Below are positions 10,381-22,807 of a stretch of 64,000 nucleotides of DNA, one piece after another. Numbering within the stretch: position 1 is the first letter of the stretch; each line of letters begins with the position of its first letter. The position numbers were made by a program, and so were the translations under genes. The stretch comes from Nectonema munidae (Eukaryota; Nematomorpha; Nectonematoida; Nectonematidae), in NCBI GenBank assembly GCA_030549495.1, contig JAUIRK010000127.1:248001-312000 (forward strand), read 5' to 3'. The notes beneath the pieces are model-generated. The model made no database searches. It worked only from the letters and a program-made list of their open reading frames with translations, and had not been told where the DNA came from.

Positions 10381-12589
10381 CTAAATAGAGTTGATCATAT
10401 ATAATTTACATTTACCCACACAAACATCGTATTATTTTTGATAGAATGTAAATTATTACAGATTTAAGTAATTTACTTACATTTATGATTTTTATTAATA
10501 ATACATTCTGCGATTAGTAAATTGTTTAAAATATATGGAATACGTATTTCCACTGCAACTTTTATAACGTAACCATCACCGGACTATAACGAAACTATTT
10601 ATGAATTAAAAATCAATAAAAAAAGTATTGAACAAGAACGTAGGAATTTAGAATGTCAAAATACAATTACAAAAAAAATACGTATAAATTATACGTTACT
10701 TTTAAGTGGAGAAGGGCATGACACTCATCTAACACACCAAGAAGTCATTGGCATCTACAGTAAAGATAATAAATAACACTCAGGAGCTTTTATTGCTGAT
10801 TCTGAGAATGACATGAATTGTCATAAAATAAAAATCATTGCATCACATATAAGTATTTTTTGGCTTTGGTCGTGGTGTTTTATTATGTTGGATTTTATTT
10901 AACCAAAAAAATAATGTATAACTTCAAGTTTTATAACTTAAAGTAGCCGATTTAGAACAGACGCTAATTTTTTGATCGATGCTAATTTCAATTACCCTAT
11001 AAAAAACCGGGGTCGATACAGATACTTGAATAAATCAGGAGTAATGAGTATGTGTCATTTTAAATTGACAGGCATAAATGAAATAAGGATTCAGAAAGTG
11101 TGCGCTTGTTTGAACATGTGTATGTTCATGTCCAGTTGCATCTGAGTGATAAATATTTATATGAATATAAACTTGCGCGTATATATTTAAAAAAGCTAGA
11201 TAAAGAAGTATTGTAATAAAATTGAAATCGTAGCATATACCTTAGTTTTTTTCGTGTGTAATTTTGAAACGAAAATTATTGTATGGCCTGACTGTATGTG
11301 ACTTTTGGGAATACACTTGCGACTCTAATTAGAGTAACGAGACTGCGGTTGAGAACATATGTCTTAGACTAAAACGTATTTGTGCTGTTTTTTACTGCAA
11401 AAAGAAGCAAAGAATACGCTTTTTTCATAGCAATAATATATTTAACAATTACAGAAATATTTGAACAAAATGAACGTGTCATTTTACTCTAACTCTTCGG
11501 CTCAAGGAAACGGCGAATTATAAAAAAAATTGCTGATGTAGATGAAACAAAAATAGGCTGATTAAGCGGATACCGGTGGCGATCTAATCGCTACAACAAT
11601 GCGATTATAAAAATTCATACCACATGATACGTATATCTCTAAACCGGTCCCTCATAAAACCGGTCACACCTTAAACCGGCTGTTTTAAAAAGTCGCGGCA
11701 AATGCATATCCAATTTAATGGAAATTTTGTCGTTAAACTGACCACCCCTCTAAACAGTACATCAGCCACTTTTCTAAATTAAGGTATACATTTTATAATG
11801 GCAATTACATCCCTCAATACCGGACATACTCTTCATCTGTAGATTATAGAGAATGTTTCAAGAGCTATAATTTTGTCACAATCTTTTCTAGGATGTTTTA
11901 TTGGAAGGCAGAAATGAAAGACATATATCAAACACTTTCGACAAATGATATCTAAAACAGTTCATATCAATTCTCATATAGGCTAGGAAGAGATAGAGAT
12001 GACAAATTCTGTCAAAAGTGCTTAATCATCTATCTTTTATTTCTTATGATTGCATTTCCGACTCACATCACACTCCATCACTTACTGACAACACGCAGAC
12101 ACACACGACAGTAACAGATTTAAAAACAAAAGATGAAGAGATTACCTCTCTTATCTCTTATTCTCTTATCAAAACAAGAAGAAATCTGTCAAAATTGCTT
12201 GACTATCTTTTGTGTCTAGATCGATTTTGCTACGACATATTGCTGGAGGGCGTAAAACGCCCCCCCCCTCTTCACTAAAAAATTAATTGTAGAAAATTGG
12301 CTGAATCATATCCCTTCAAATTTTGTGAATTTTCCTAAAATCGCTAGCTGCATCTTTTGAAACCATTTTCATGGTAGTTGAATGAACATGTAAGGTAATG
12401 AACCTATACCCTTTCATGTCCAAAACTATCAATCAAAATCAAAAATTAAAATTTTTCAGCAAAATTTTGACATTATCTGTACTTAACCTTATAACTTAGG
12501 ATCTATATTATATAATACCCTGAAAATTTATAATTATATACAGTTTGGAACGCATAACACTTTATATATTTTTTCAATAATCATTGCTA
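10381..12589. other. CHDH intron 1, left part: repeat debris
   Basis: No supported gene. Near 11636-11700 TCTCTAAACCGGTCC resembles a pogo/Tigger terminus and is similar to the inverted TGGCCGGTTTAGAGAAG near 20050. A stem-loop GGGCG-TAAAA-CGCCC lies at 12248-12262, about 340 bp before the satellite. Short ORFs here show no domain. Confidence 0.4.
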
Positions 12590-14181
12590 CTTTTTAGAAA
12601 ATGTCAATCAAAATTTTGATTGATCAAAAATGTATCAAATAAAATATTCCTTCAAATTTTACATAAAATATATGTTTTTATGCTAAATCGGTCATGCTGT
12701 TTTCATTTCTGGACTCATTTTTTACATTTAGGATTTGAAAATACCTATAAGTGTTAATCAAATTTGCGGTTTACTTCTGAAAATTGTCTCCAAAATATTC
12801 CTTCACATTTTACATAAAATATGTTTTATACCAAATCGATCATGTTGTTTTCATTTCTGGACTCATTTTTTACATTTAGAATTTGAAAATACCTATAAGT
12901 GTTAATCAAATTTGCGGTTTACTTCTGAAAATTGTCTCCAAAAACATTCCTTCACATTTTACATAAAATATATGTGTTATACTAAATCGGCCATGCTGGT
13001 TTCATTTTAGGACTCATTTTTTACGTTTAGGATCTGAAAATACCTATAAGTGTTAATCATGCGGTTTACTTCTAAAAATTATCTCCAAAAACATTCATTC
13101 AAATTTTACAAGGAAATATATGTGTTATACTAAATCGGCCATGCTGGTTTCATTTCTGGACTCATTTTTTACGTTTAGGATGTGAAAATACCTATAAGTG
13201 TTTAAATTTGCGGTTTACTTGTAAAAATTGTCTCCAAATACATTCATTCAAATTTTACAATGAAATATATGTTTTTATACCAAATCAACCATGCTGTTTT
13301 CATTTCTGAACTCATTTTCCACATTTAGAGGTTTTAAAATATCTGTCAATGTCAATCAAATTTGCGGTTTGCTTCTAAAAGCTATCTCTAAAAATATTCT
13401 CTCAATTTTACAAGAAATATATGTTTTTATAACAAATTAATCATGCTGTTTTCATTTTTGAACTCATTTTTTACATTTAGGATGCGAAAACACTTATAAG
13501 TGTTAATGAAATTTGTGGTTTACTTCTAAAAATTGTCTCCAAAAACATTCATTCAAATTTTACAATTAAATATATGTTTTTATACCAAATCAACCATGCT
13601 ATTTTCATTTATAGACTCAATTTTTGCAGTTTGAATTTGAAAATACCTATAAGTATCAATCAAATTTGCGTTTAGTTCTAAAATTTGTTTTCAAAAATAT
13701 TGATTCAAATTTTACGTGAAATATATGTTTTTATAGCAAATAGATCATGATGATTTCATTTCTGAACACAGTTTTCGATTTTAGAGGTTTTACTGCTAGT
13801 GTCAATCAAATTTACGGTTTATGTCGTAAAACTATATCCCAAAATATTCTCTCTAATTTTACATGAAATATATTGTTTTATACCAAATCGACCATGATAA
13901 TTTTTATTTCTCAAATCATTTTTTGCATTTAGAGGTTTTAAATGTCTGAATGTATCAATCAAATGTTCGATTTACGTCTAATGTCTACAGAAATATTTTT
14001 GAAATTTAAATAAAATATCTGTTTTAATGCCAAATGGAAGATGCTGGTTTCATTTTTGGACACAGTTTTGGCATTTATGGTTTTAAAATATCTGAAAGCT
14101 TCAATCAGATTTGCGGTTTACTTCTAGATATTGTCTTCAAAAAAATTTCAAAAAAATAAAATATCTAATTTATACCAAATC
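12590..14181. repeat. Satellite A: about 10 tandem units of ~150 bp
   Basis: The marker CATGCTGTTTTCATTT recurs at 12693, 12841, 12992, 13140, 13290, 13442, 13594, 13746, 13893 and 14040, spacings 147-152 bp. Each unit also carries TTTGCGGTTTACTTCT and ATACCTATAAGTG. Units diverge progressively to the right. The array is cut at 14181 by the inverted repeat of a family R copy. Confidence 0.9.
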
Positions 14182-14417
14182 CAGGGGCGCACATCCTCAA
14201 AATTATTGGGGAGCTAAATTTTTTTCTTGCAATTTTCAAAATTAGTGGTCTGGAAATACCACGGGAGACCGAATATTCAAGCAATAAAATAGAGTGTATT
14301 CAGCGCATACCTAAAGTCCTAAATTTATAAGACTACTTTATATTTTTTTTTACAAAATTGGTGAATAAATACTATACTTCCAGCGAAAATATTTTAATTA
14401 AATTTGCATATCGAATA

Positions 14418-14965
14418 TGGTGCGCAGAAAAAATGCCCCCAATTAAAAAGTAGGAAAAAATGCCCCAAGAAAAAATGTCCAAAAAAAATGCCCCAATTTA
14501 AAATTAGGAAAAAATGCCCAACACAAAAAAATTATTAATTAAAATTTTTAAAAAAGATATGTCAAATAAAGAATTTTTGTAAAAAAAAAGTTAACTTTTC
14601 ATCTGAAACATTTAAAATTTAATTAAAGTAAACTAAAAAACTCAGCATACGACAATTTTTTAAATACAAAATTTTTTTTTATAAAACAGCAAATATTTTT
14701 GGACTTTGTGTGTATAAGAACACTTTCTAAATATAATTTGTATTTTAACTGATTTTAGGAACACATTCCCACAAATCTGTACCTTTGCTATTGTTTTCAA
14801 GAACTTTATAAAGAAAAAACCCTATAGATTAAGAAATTTTAGAAATTTAGCCTTTCAAAACGGTACCAAATAAAAATATTTATATAATTTAAAAAAATCC
14901 TGAAAATCAAAAATTAGGGGGGATTTTTTCCTACTTTTTAATTGGGGGCATTTTTACCTACAACC
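14418..14965. mobile_element. Nested ~550-bp inverted-repeat element (in family R copy 2)
   Basis: Long inverted repeats built on AAAAAATGCCCCCAATT at one end and its complement at the other. Flanks ATCGAATA (14410-14417) and ATCGAACA (14966-14973) agree at 7 of 8 bases. Confidence 0.7.
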
Positions 14966-15493
14966 ATCGAACATACACTAGTTTAAAAAATCCAAAAATG
15001 TTAGGGAGTGGAATAGGCTTTTCATTTGAAAAATTAAGTAGTCTACCAGGCACATTACAGGAATTGATGAAAGGATATTTGATTCATAGAGAAAACAAAT
15101 AACTGAAGGTTGGATAGTTTTATATGAGTGAATGTAGTCTATACTCTATAGGCAAAGAGTCTACTAGACACCCTGCGATGTTTATATGAAAAATGTGATT
15201 GATTCAGAGGCAAGGGTATAAAATGAAGGTTTAATTGTGCAAACAAAAAAATTAAGATCGCATTATTTCATTTTACTCAGCATCATTCAAAAATAGCTTA
15301 AAAGCTAAATTGATACAAGCTACAAAAAGTAAAATAACTTAAGATTTTGCAATGATTTGCCTTTTATAATAAATTTTAAGGAAAAAAAGTCTATCAGAAA
15401 AAGTTATAGAGCTTCAACAAAAACTAAAAAATTTTAGAGCATAACTTAAGTTTTTTAATTTGATGTATCCCCTACAGCATACTCTATGGGTGG

Positions 15494-15565
15494 TATGGCA
15501 GGTTAGTTGAGATAATGGACATAGCACGGAAGCCTCTAGATTCGATTCCTCATCGATACGAATTT
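15494..15565 (+). other. tRNA-like A/B-box segment within family R
   Basis: A box-A-like TGGCAGGTTAG is followed about 40 bases later by a box-B-like GATTCGATTCC, the spacing of an internal RNA polymerase III promoter. The same segment is on the minus strand at about 3525-3598 and 24705-24785, where box A reads TGGCAGGTTGG or similar. It does not fold into an obvious full cloverleaf by eye. It may be a captured tRNA-derived SINE head. Confidence 0.4.
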
Positions 15566-15869
15566 GTTCATAGTTGACATAAGCGGTACATCAGTGCCTG
15601 GTCAATGAAAATACATCCGCTGCACCTTAACTTTACTCAAAATTAAAAAATTTGCTACATAATTAACATAAGAGAGAAAGGAAACAAAATAAACTAATAA
15701 AGCAATTTTCACTATTAAATGAAACCGTCTGTTCTCAGAATAATTTCAAAATAATAGGAGGCATAAAGAATTAGAGTTTATTTAATATTTTCAAATTTTA
15801 TAAGCAGCAAAAGCCAAGGTTTAAATAGCTAACCCTTATAATTAAAAAATTATTAAACTTATGATCGAA

Positions 15870-16100
15870 AGACATTTCGCCCCATAGACATAGGCTATTT
15901 GTTTCATCCATCTTTGCATAATTGACGATGAGACAAAATGTCTTATGAAAATAACGGGAGGAATTGTCCATGAAACAAAATGTCTTATGAAAATAATGGG
16001 GCGAATTGTCCATGGGACGAACTGTCTTATCAAAATAATGGAGCGAATTGTCCATGGGACGAACTGTCTTATGAAAATAATGGGGCGAAATGTCCGAGGA
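15870..16100. repeat. 42-bp minisatellite, inverted copy
   Basis: Four to five degenerate units containing ACTGTCTTATGAAAATAATG and GGGGCGAATTGTCC, the reverse complement of the array at 2803-3015. Confidence 0.8.
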
Positions 16101-17118
16101 CCAAACTAAAATAAATCAAAGTATGCGAGAAAAGAAAATCATTGCGTTTTTTGAATATTTCTGTCTACAAATAAAATTCTGACAGCTGTCATAAATAGAT
16201 AAAGTACATTTTTAACAACTGAAACATTTTGTTTCGATATTATATTTTTATTATAATAATCAACAAATTTTCTTAAAAAAAGTGATTTGATTATGTACAG
16301 TGTTACTTATAAAATTTAACAATCAAACATAATAAAATATATCTCTGCTCAAATATTAAGCAAATAGAGTATTTTTGCTTTTAAAGTGAATAGATAATCA
16401 AAATATTCATATCCAAATAACTATTTAAAAAAATTTCTTGACTTGAAAAAATTAAAGTTTTCAAATGTTACAAAATGTAGCAAACGTAGTGATAAAGATT
16501 AAGTGACTTTTGTTGAAAAAAAATTCTTAGCGCGAGTCTAACAATATTCATTGATATAAAATTGTAACGATTGAAAACTATTTTAATTTAACTCTAAATG
16601 CAAATTAGACAGAAGCAGTGGTGTAGCCAAAAAAAAGTTGATAGAAGGGGCACAATTTAAAAACAAAAAAATTGCCCAACATTATTTATACTTTCTTGAT
16701 CCTTTCATTGAAGAAATTTTCAAAACCTTATATCGCATAAGTTACATGGGGGCACCATGCGCTACATAGGAGTGTGGGCACGGCCCCTCATGCCCAGCCT
16801 AGCAACGTCACTGGAGAGAAGAGAGCTGAATAAGATAGGAGAGCTTAAACAAGAGAAGAGGGCTTGAGTGAAAGAAGAGAGCTTGAATGAGCTTGAGTGA
16901 ATGATTGAGTTTTAGCAGAGAAAGCGGAAGAGAAAAACAGAGGAGAGAGAAAGAGAAATAGAATCATTACTGTGACAAAAGATGAGAAAATCTAGTGGAT
17001 CATCAACATGTGTTTGCTCAAAAATACTACGAGACACTGTGATAAACATTGCTTACTTATTGTGTGCATATTGAAGCAATGGATTATTATTATATAGCTC
17101 TAACGCATCGTCTGTAAC

Positions 17119-17959
17119 AAACAAAACGTATTATAAAATCTTTTGAAAATTTGTATGAGAGAAGGAACCAAGTTGAAAACTAATTTAAAAGAGAACATGT
17201 GATCAAAACAAATAATTAAAAAAATATGTATCTTGACTAAATGGAAGATCTACCATGTTCTAATGAACTAGGAAGTGGTTTAATTATATAATAGATGCTT
17301 CAAAAAGATTTTGACTGGGAAAAAGAAGTTCCTCTTTTACAAATGAAAAATATTTAAATCTATAGCTTATCATATAGGATTACAATTAACATTTAGCTAA
17401 GATGGGTAGGAAATCTGAAAATTTAGAATACGTCAGATTTATCAAAAATGGCACAGATGCCAATATGTGAGAATTTAGTCACTATCAAGATATTTTTAAT
17501 TTAAATTGAATTTATCCATCTTTTTCCTTTTGCGTAAAAGAAATAATTTTTTAGATGAAGAACGTGGACAACTTTTTGTAATTGAACAATGAACATCACG
17601 AATGATTCATCAGAAAAAAACCTTTGAAATGAGATTGGTTAACAAATATCCAGGCCTGATAATAAAATACACGATACTGATTAAAAAGTCTAAGATCATC
17701 AAGAAGATTCTTTAATCAGAGTGCTTTGAGAGAGGAAAAAAGTAATTTTATCATTATAAAAAATTTTTGAACACACATTGAAGAATATAAATTTCTAATG
17801 AAAAAAGAGCTACCAAGAAAGAATCATCATGGAATGAATAGCAAAATTACATACTGTAAATTATAATATGACGTAGAGACTACAAGTCGATAACGAATTT
17901 GTAGCCCAAAAGATGGAGGTTCTATCGAGTTACATAAGTTACTCTAGAATGAAATATTT
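17119..17959. other. Unassigned stretch in CHDH intron 1
   Basis: AT-rich, with many stops in all frames. A loose coding-like track (around KKTFEMRLVNKYPG near 17615) is too short to name. No repeat boundary was found. Confidence 0.3.
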
Positions 17960-19430
17960 TAAGTGAATTATCGATTTTTTTGACAGGTTTTATTGATTTC
18001 ATAAAAAAATGACATCACCATTAAATTCTACATACTTGAAATGTATAAAAAACTTTTTATAATGAATAAAAATTTTAATTTTGACATGTGCTGTCATATT
18101 TAAATTATTTTGTCAGGTTTGACTAATTTTTTATAAAAAAAAAAGGAATATAACCAGTAAACACAGCCTACATGAAAATGGGTATATGTGTGTAAAATGC
18201 CATACAGGGTAAACTTCATCATCTCCCTATACTTTCTATTAAAGGTAATTCTCTAATTCAAAAAACCGTGACGTCCTTTCTTTTAGGGATAAATCAATTT
18301 TTTAAAAGTTTTGATTAATTTTTATAAAAAAATGAATATCACCACTGAATTACGCATGCTTAAAAATGGGTATATATGTGTAAAAAACTTTATATTATTA
18401 CTTAAATAAAAAGTTTCGTTTTAAGATGAGCTGTCATATATAAATCAATGCTTTGATAACTTTAATTGATTTTTATAAAAAAAAAATAAATATCACCGCA
18501 GAATTCAGCATGCTTGAAAATGGGTGTATATGTGTAAAAAACAGTATATAATTATTTGGATAAAAAGTTTCTTTTTTGAGATGAGGTGTCATATGTAAAT
18601 CACTTTTTTGACAGGTTTGAATGATTTTTATAAAAAAATGAAGCATGCTTGAAAATGGATGTGTAAAAAACATTATATAATTATTTAGATAAAAAGTTTC
18701 TTTTTGAGATGGGCTGTTACATTTAGATCAATTTTTAGACAGGTTTGATTGATTTTCATAAAAAATGAATATCACTACTGAATTCAGCATATTATACATG
18801 TGTATAAAACTTTATATACTTATTTAGATAAAAAGTTCCTTTTTTAGATGAGCTGTCACATTTAGATCAATTTTTTGAAAGGTTTGATTGATTTTCATAA
18901 AAAATGAATATACCACTGAATTCAGCATATTTGAAAATGGGTATACATGTGTAAAAAACTTTATATAATTATTTAGATAAAAAGTTCCTTTTTGAGATGA
19001 GCTGTCACATTTAGATCAATTTTTTGACAGGTTTGAATGATTTTCATAAAAAATGAATAAATTCAGTATATTTGAAAATGGGTATACATGTGTAAAAAAC
19101 TTTATATAATTATTTAGATAAAAAGTTCCTTTTTGAGATGAGCTGTCACATTTAAATCAATTTTTTGACAGGTTTGATTGATTTTCATAAAAAATGAATA
19201 TCACCACTGAATTCAGCATATTTGAAAATGGGTATACATGTGTAAAAAACTTTATATACTTATTTAGATAAAAAGTTCCTTTTTTAGATGAGCTGTCACA
19301 TTTAGATCAATTTTTTGACAGGTTTGATTGATTTTGATAAAAAATGGACATCACCACATAATTCAGCGTAGTTGAAATATATATGTAACATTAAAAATAT
19401 TTATAAAAACTTATTAATATCTGGGAAAAA
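17960..19430. repeat. Satellite B: about 10 tandem units of 141-150 bp
   Basis: Each unit contains GATGAGCTGTCACATTTAGA, GACAGGTTTGATTGATTTT, GAATTCAGCAT and GGGTATACATGTGTAAAAAA. The ATGAGCTGTCA marker sits at 18848, 18996, 19137 and 19287 in the best-preserved part. The same family occurs inverted at 37760-37990 and 43390-44880. Confidence 0.9.
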
Positions 19431-19500
19431 TAGGGGGCACTTTACGCCCCCACCCCCCAGCACTTGAGCGGACAAATTTTGCCCAACACTAATAGGGTTA
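19431..19500. other. GC-rich end block of the satellite B element, with stem-loop
   Basis: A stem GGGGGC (19433-19438) / GCCCCC (19446-19451) with a 7-nt loop is followed by GCACTTGAGCGGACAAATTT and CCAACACTAATAGGGTTAA. The block recurs inverted at 37696-37760, again next to satellite B units. It therefore belongs to one element with a central satellite, a layout seen in non-autonomous Helitron/Helentron-like elements. Confidence 0.5.
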
Positions 19501-19519
19501 AGTTGGATTTTCTTTTTTA

Positions 19520-20070
19520 AATTTGGATCTAGATACAAATAAAGATGTTAATGATGATGATGATGATGTCAATGATGATCAAGTTTATCAACTAGCTAAA
19601 GAATTTGAAATAGAAAATATTGATTCAAATTTTGATAAAGACCTGCAAATTGAAGATGACTCTAATGAATGGGAAAAAACTCTCATTGTTAATTATTTAC
19701 CAGAGCAAGCAGATCTTGTAATTAATGATGATGATGATCATGATGATGATGATGACGATTATGATAATGACTCGAATCCAACATTACAAAAAAATCAAGA
19801 TTCTCTATCTCTCGAAGAAACTCTTAAAGAATTTAAAAAAATTTATGAAACAACTACAATCAAGTGAATTTTACCGAAAACCTTGTCAATTATTACAGAT
19901 ATTGAAGAACTAATAATTAAAAAACAAGTGAAACAAAAACAAACAACCATGGAATTTTTAAAACGTTAGATTTTTCATTTTTATTGTTCAACAAAAAACA
20001 GTACTTTCATTAAACAGGCCACTTCTACAAACCGGTCATTTTTCTTAGTCCTATCAGTGGCCGGTTTAGA
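19520..20070 (+). pseudogene. pogo/Tigger transposase C-terminus and right end
   Basis: The frame from 19523 encodes an acidic tail (runs of Asp), then DSLSLEETLKEFKKIYE. After one in-frame stop at 19865 it continues DIEELIIKKQVKQKQTTMEF. This pattern (acidic linker, helical segment, basic QTT-F tail resembling a PCNA-binding peptide) is typical of pogo/Tigger transposases. The stretch CAGTGGCCGGTTTAGAGAAG (about 20045-20065) resembles the terminal repeat of the same superfamily. Catalytic and DNA-binding parts are not seen; a matching left terminus may be near 11640, with later repeats inserted between. Confidence 0.55.
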
Positions 20071-20189
20071 GAAGTTTCACATACTCAAATAGAAAGGATT
20101 TTAAGTGGCAAAGTGTCTTCATATGACGATTTTAACTTGTCTTAACCTTTTCAGGAAAAATTGCTCAACAGCGACCGACGAAATGCAAA

Positions 20190-20740
20190 TAGTCTGCTTA
20201 AACCCTATTTTACTAGGGGGTAGATATAACCATCACCACGAAACAAGCCAATATAACTCGAAAACTAGACGCCCTATGCACAACTCCTCACATATACATG
20301 AACAATATTTAGATTAGAAAAAAACTATGAAATAAAATTAAAATTTTTAGTTCGGTGATACGCATATGACCTCAAGCTGACAAGACACTCTACAATTCGC
20401 AATTTCTATGCACTTGCATTTTTGTTCATTTTATCTAAGTCGTTGTCTTTTTACGACACAATCTGATATTATATATGTTTTCTGTTCTGAATAAAAGAAA
20501 ACAGTTCATTATACTCAAGGAAATCAAAAGAAAATTTTTTGAAGATGAGCGAAATAGTATAAAAATGAAGACGTTAACAATATTTGATGACATCGTCAAG
20601 TCACCAAACATGACAAAAATCTTCTACAATAAATATGCTAGGTAGATAATACTTTTAAGACTCTAGACACGTTTAAATAGGAAAAACCCAATTTACCCCG
20701 CCCTAGTAAAATAAGTAGTCCACTTGCACCCCATTAAAAA
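20190..20740. repeat. Possible inverted-repeat MITE
   Basis: CCTATTTTACTAGGGGGTA near 20213 and TACCCCGCCCTAGTAAAATA near 20694 are inverted with few mismatches and about 480 bp apart. No convincing target duplication was found. Confidence 0.35.
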
Positions 20741-20850
20741 AGGGTTAAATTATATCAAAATGATTCAAAAAGAATAACGGACGATAAATTTTAGAAATCC
20801 AATGCCTGAAAATGAGATGAGAAAAGATTTTAAAAAATAACAACTTTTAC

Positions 20851-20979
20851 TTGATTATCAGGATTTTCAGTTAAGCGGTTGGCTAACACACATCCAGCAG
20901 ATCCTGCACCAACAATAATGTAATCATATTCTTGAATTGAGGAGTAGCTCCGGAAGAAGATCTTGGATATCAATTTCAT
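20851..20979 (-). CDS. CHDH: Choline dehydrogenase, exon 1 (start, presequence, FAD motif)
   Basis: ATG at 20979 opens [20 protein letters not shown], a basic and serine-rich N-terminus like a mitochondrial targeting sequence. The Rossmann FAD-binding motif follows ([20 protein letters not shown]). The exon ends DNQ|GTAAAAG in phase 0 and joins exon 2 (VLLCETGP) to give the expected beta-alpha-beta fold. Intron 1 is about 10.47 kb and holds two satellite arrays, a family R copy and a pogo remnant. Possible 5' UTR sequence continues to about 21030, where a TTTTTCAG acceptor-like site occurs. Confidence 0.85.
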
Positions 20980-22600
20980 ATGACGGCCTTTCACAACAAA
21001 GGAAGAAAGTGTTGACTTGTACTAGCAAACTGAAAAAAAGAGGATAATTAGAAAGTTTTGTGAGAGGAAAAGATATGCATGTACAAGGTACATGAAAAAA
21101 TTGGACTTATTTTAAGAACAGAATATCACTTAAAATGCAACATTTAAATCATCACATTCATCACAAAAGATTTCTTTCACTCTTTTTAGATACACAGGAA
21201 AAAAAGCTGCAGGCTGTTTTACGTTCACCTATTGCTTAAACTAAGACTGCGCAGTAAATTTATTACGTGAAATAAATAAAAATTTATCAAAGATAATAAA
21301 GGTATTCATTAATCCAATTTTTTCTACCTGACTTGACATTGCACTGTAAATAACAAAATATTTTAGACCTACAGCCAAGAAAAAGCAGAGGGAAAAAGAG
21401 ACTTTCAGAGAAAAAAACTTTTACGCATCAACTTATTACCCTTAGATATTGGCAAACTGTGGCTGAATACAATGCTATAGGAGGAATAAAAGTTTTTTTT
21501 GTATTTTTTATATATAAAATAGATTTTTTTATTTTTAAAAAATTTTATCCCGATACATACAATATCTTGCATACTTGAATTTGTTTCACAGAATTTAAAA
21601 ATACATTGCTGTAGAAAGAAAAGAAAAATAATATTTATGTTCAGAGGAAGCCGACGATTTTATATAGCCCCATTTTTACATGAATATCATTGTTATATAA
21701 GTAAATTGATGAAGGTCATTTGTTGAAATAAAAAGAAGTTTCAAACAAATTTATTTAAATAAAACGATTATACGTATAGTATCCTGGAGTAAGAATGGGA
21801 CTATTGTGATGCTGCATCTCGTAAAAGGCGAGTAAATCGCTTATATTACATTTATTCATGAGTTTTATTTATTTTGTATCTACATTCATATAAACCTATA
21901 TATATATATTTGTTGCTCCATATATGCATTTAACTTTCCTCTACTTAATCTTTTTCTCCTTTAATATCCCATGCATCCTCATACATTACTATATATACTT
22001 TTTCTTATGTACATCATACTTGTAACACAACTCCTCATACGAACAGTTTGCCTCTTCCTACATTGTAAACCCTCTCTCAAATTTTATGTCATTCAACTTT
22101 AAACAGTAAGCATTTAAATCTTTTACATTTAGTACTTCAACTTGATAAAGACCAATAAAGACGAAAATTCAAATTTTAATAAATTTGTTTGAAACTTTAC
22201 TCTTTTTGTTCAATCATTTTTATTGCAAGATTTAGCCATTGTTAAAATTGTATGTAAAAAATATTGGAAAAAGAATGTTCCTGTTTATGCACGAGATGAA
22301 TCTCACAAGTTCCTAAAACCTTAATTAAGGAGGACAATGCATATCGGAAATGACTTTAAAGTTGTAATAGATTTCGTTTCTTGGTTTTATCGCTGTTGAA
22401 ATTTCTGCTCCTCAAGGATATTTCGTTGAAAAAGGAATCAAAATTTTCGTTTTAAAGTTAAACAAACTCATTCTTTTTTTCAGTAGAGATGTATTTACGA
22501 ACTTTTTAAGTATATTATTGAAAATCAAAAACTTAATATACAATTCTATTTTTAATACTTTAAAAAATATATCGGTTTATTCATTTTATGTCTCTTTTTC
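20980..22600. other. Sequence upstream of CHDH, no gene seen
   Basis: AT-rich sequence 5' of CHDH exon 1. It should hold the CHDH promoter, but I could not place a TATA box or other element with confidence. No long ORF or repeat family is evident. Confidence 0.35.
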
Positions 22601-22807
22601 TGCTTACCTCCACCCTCTTGAGTTTATTTTAAGCGCCTTAGTGGATGATGACGCTCTAACTTTTGGAAACCATTCTATTAAATTAGTATAGTCTGTGTGC
22701 ATTGATATTTCTTTCAGGAATGCGCAGTTTATCTGCTTGTATTATGAGGATTGTAAGAGTTTTGTTTAATGTACACGTTGTTTGTATGTAATATATCAGG
22801 TTCAAGG
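22600..22807 (-). pseudogene. Jockey-like LINE fragment, part 2 (left of family R insertion)
   Basis: The minus strand reads on from the endonuclease fragment at 26130: after the duplicated GTTCAAGG it continues EPDILHTNNVYIKQNSYNPH and weak coding into 22600. Removing the family R insertion and one duplication copy restores continuity, which supports the insertion reading. Family assignment rests on the endonuclease part. Confidence 0.45.

Larger units (their letters stand above)
14182..17118 (-). mobile_element. Family R copy 2 (inverted, truncated)
   Basis: Inverted repeat CAGGGGCGCACATCC at 14182-14196 is the reverse complement of the right end of the 22808-26129 copy. The order is inverted: the nested ~550-bp element (14418-14965), the tRNA-like segment, the 42-bp minisatellite, then the poly-purine stretch. 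Homology stops at about 17118, roughly 220 bp before the other end, so no target duplication can be read. It lies within satellite A and CHDH intron 1. Confidence 0.88.

Noticed and set aside
12590-14181. Possible CRISPR-like array
   Set aside because: Units are contiguous ~150-bp satellites with no short repeat/unique spacer alternation, and the genome is animal.
11640-20070. Single 8.4-kb pogo element
   Set aside because: Only terminal similarity and a C-terminal fragment are visible; kept as a finding, not as a feature.
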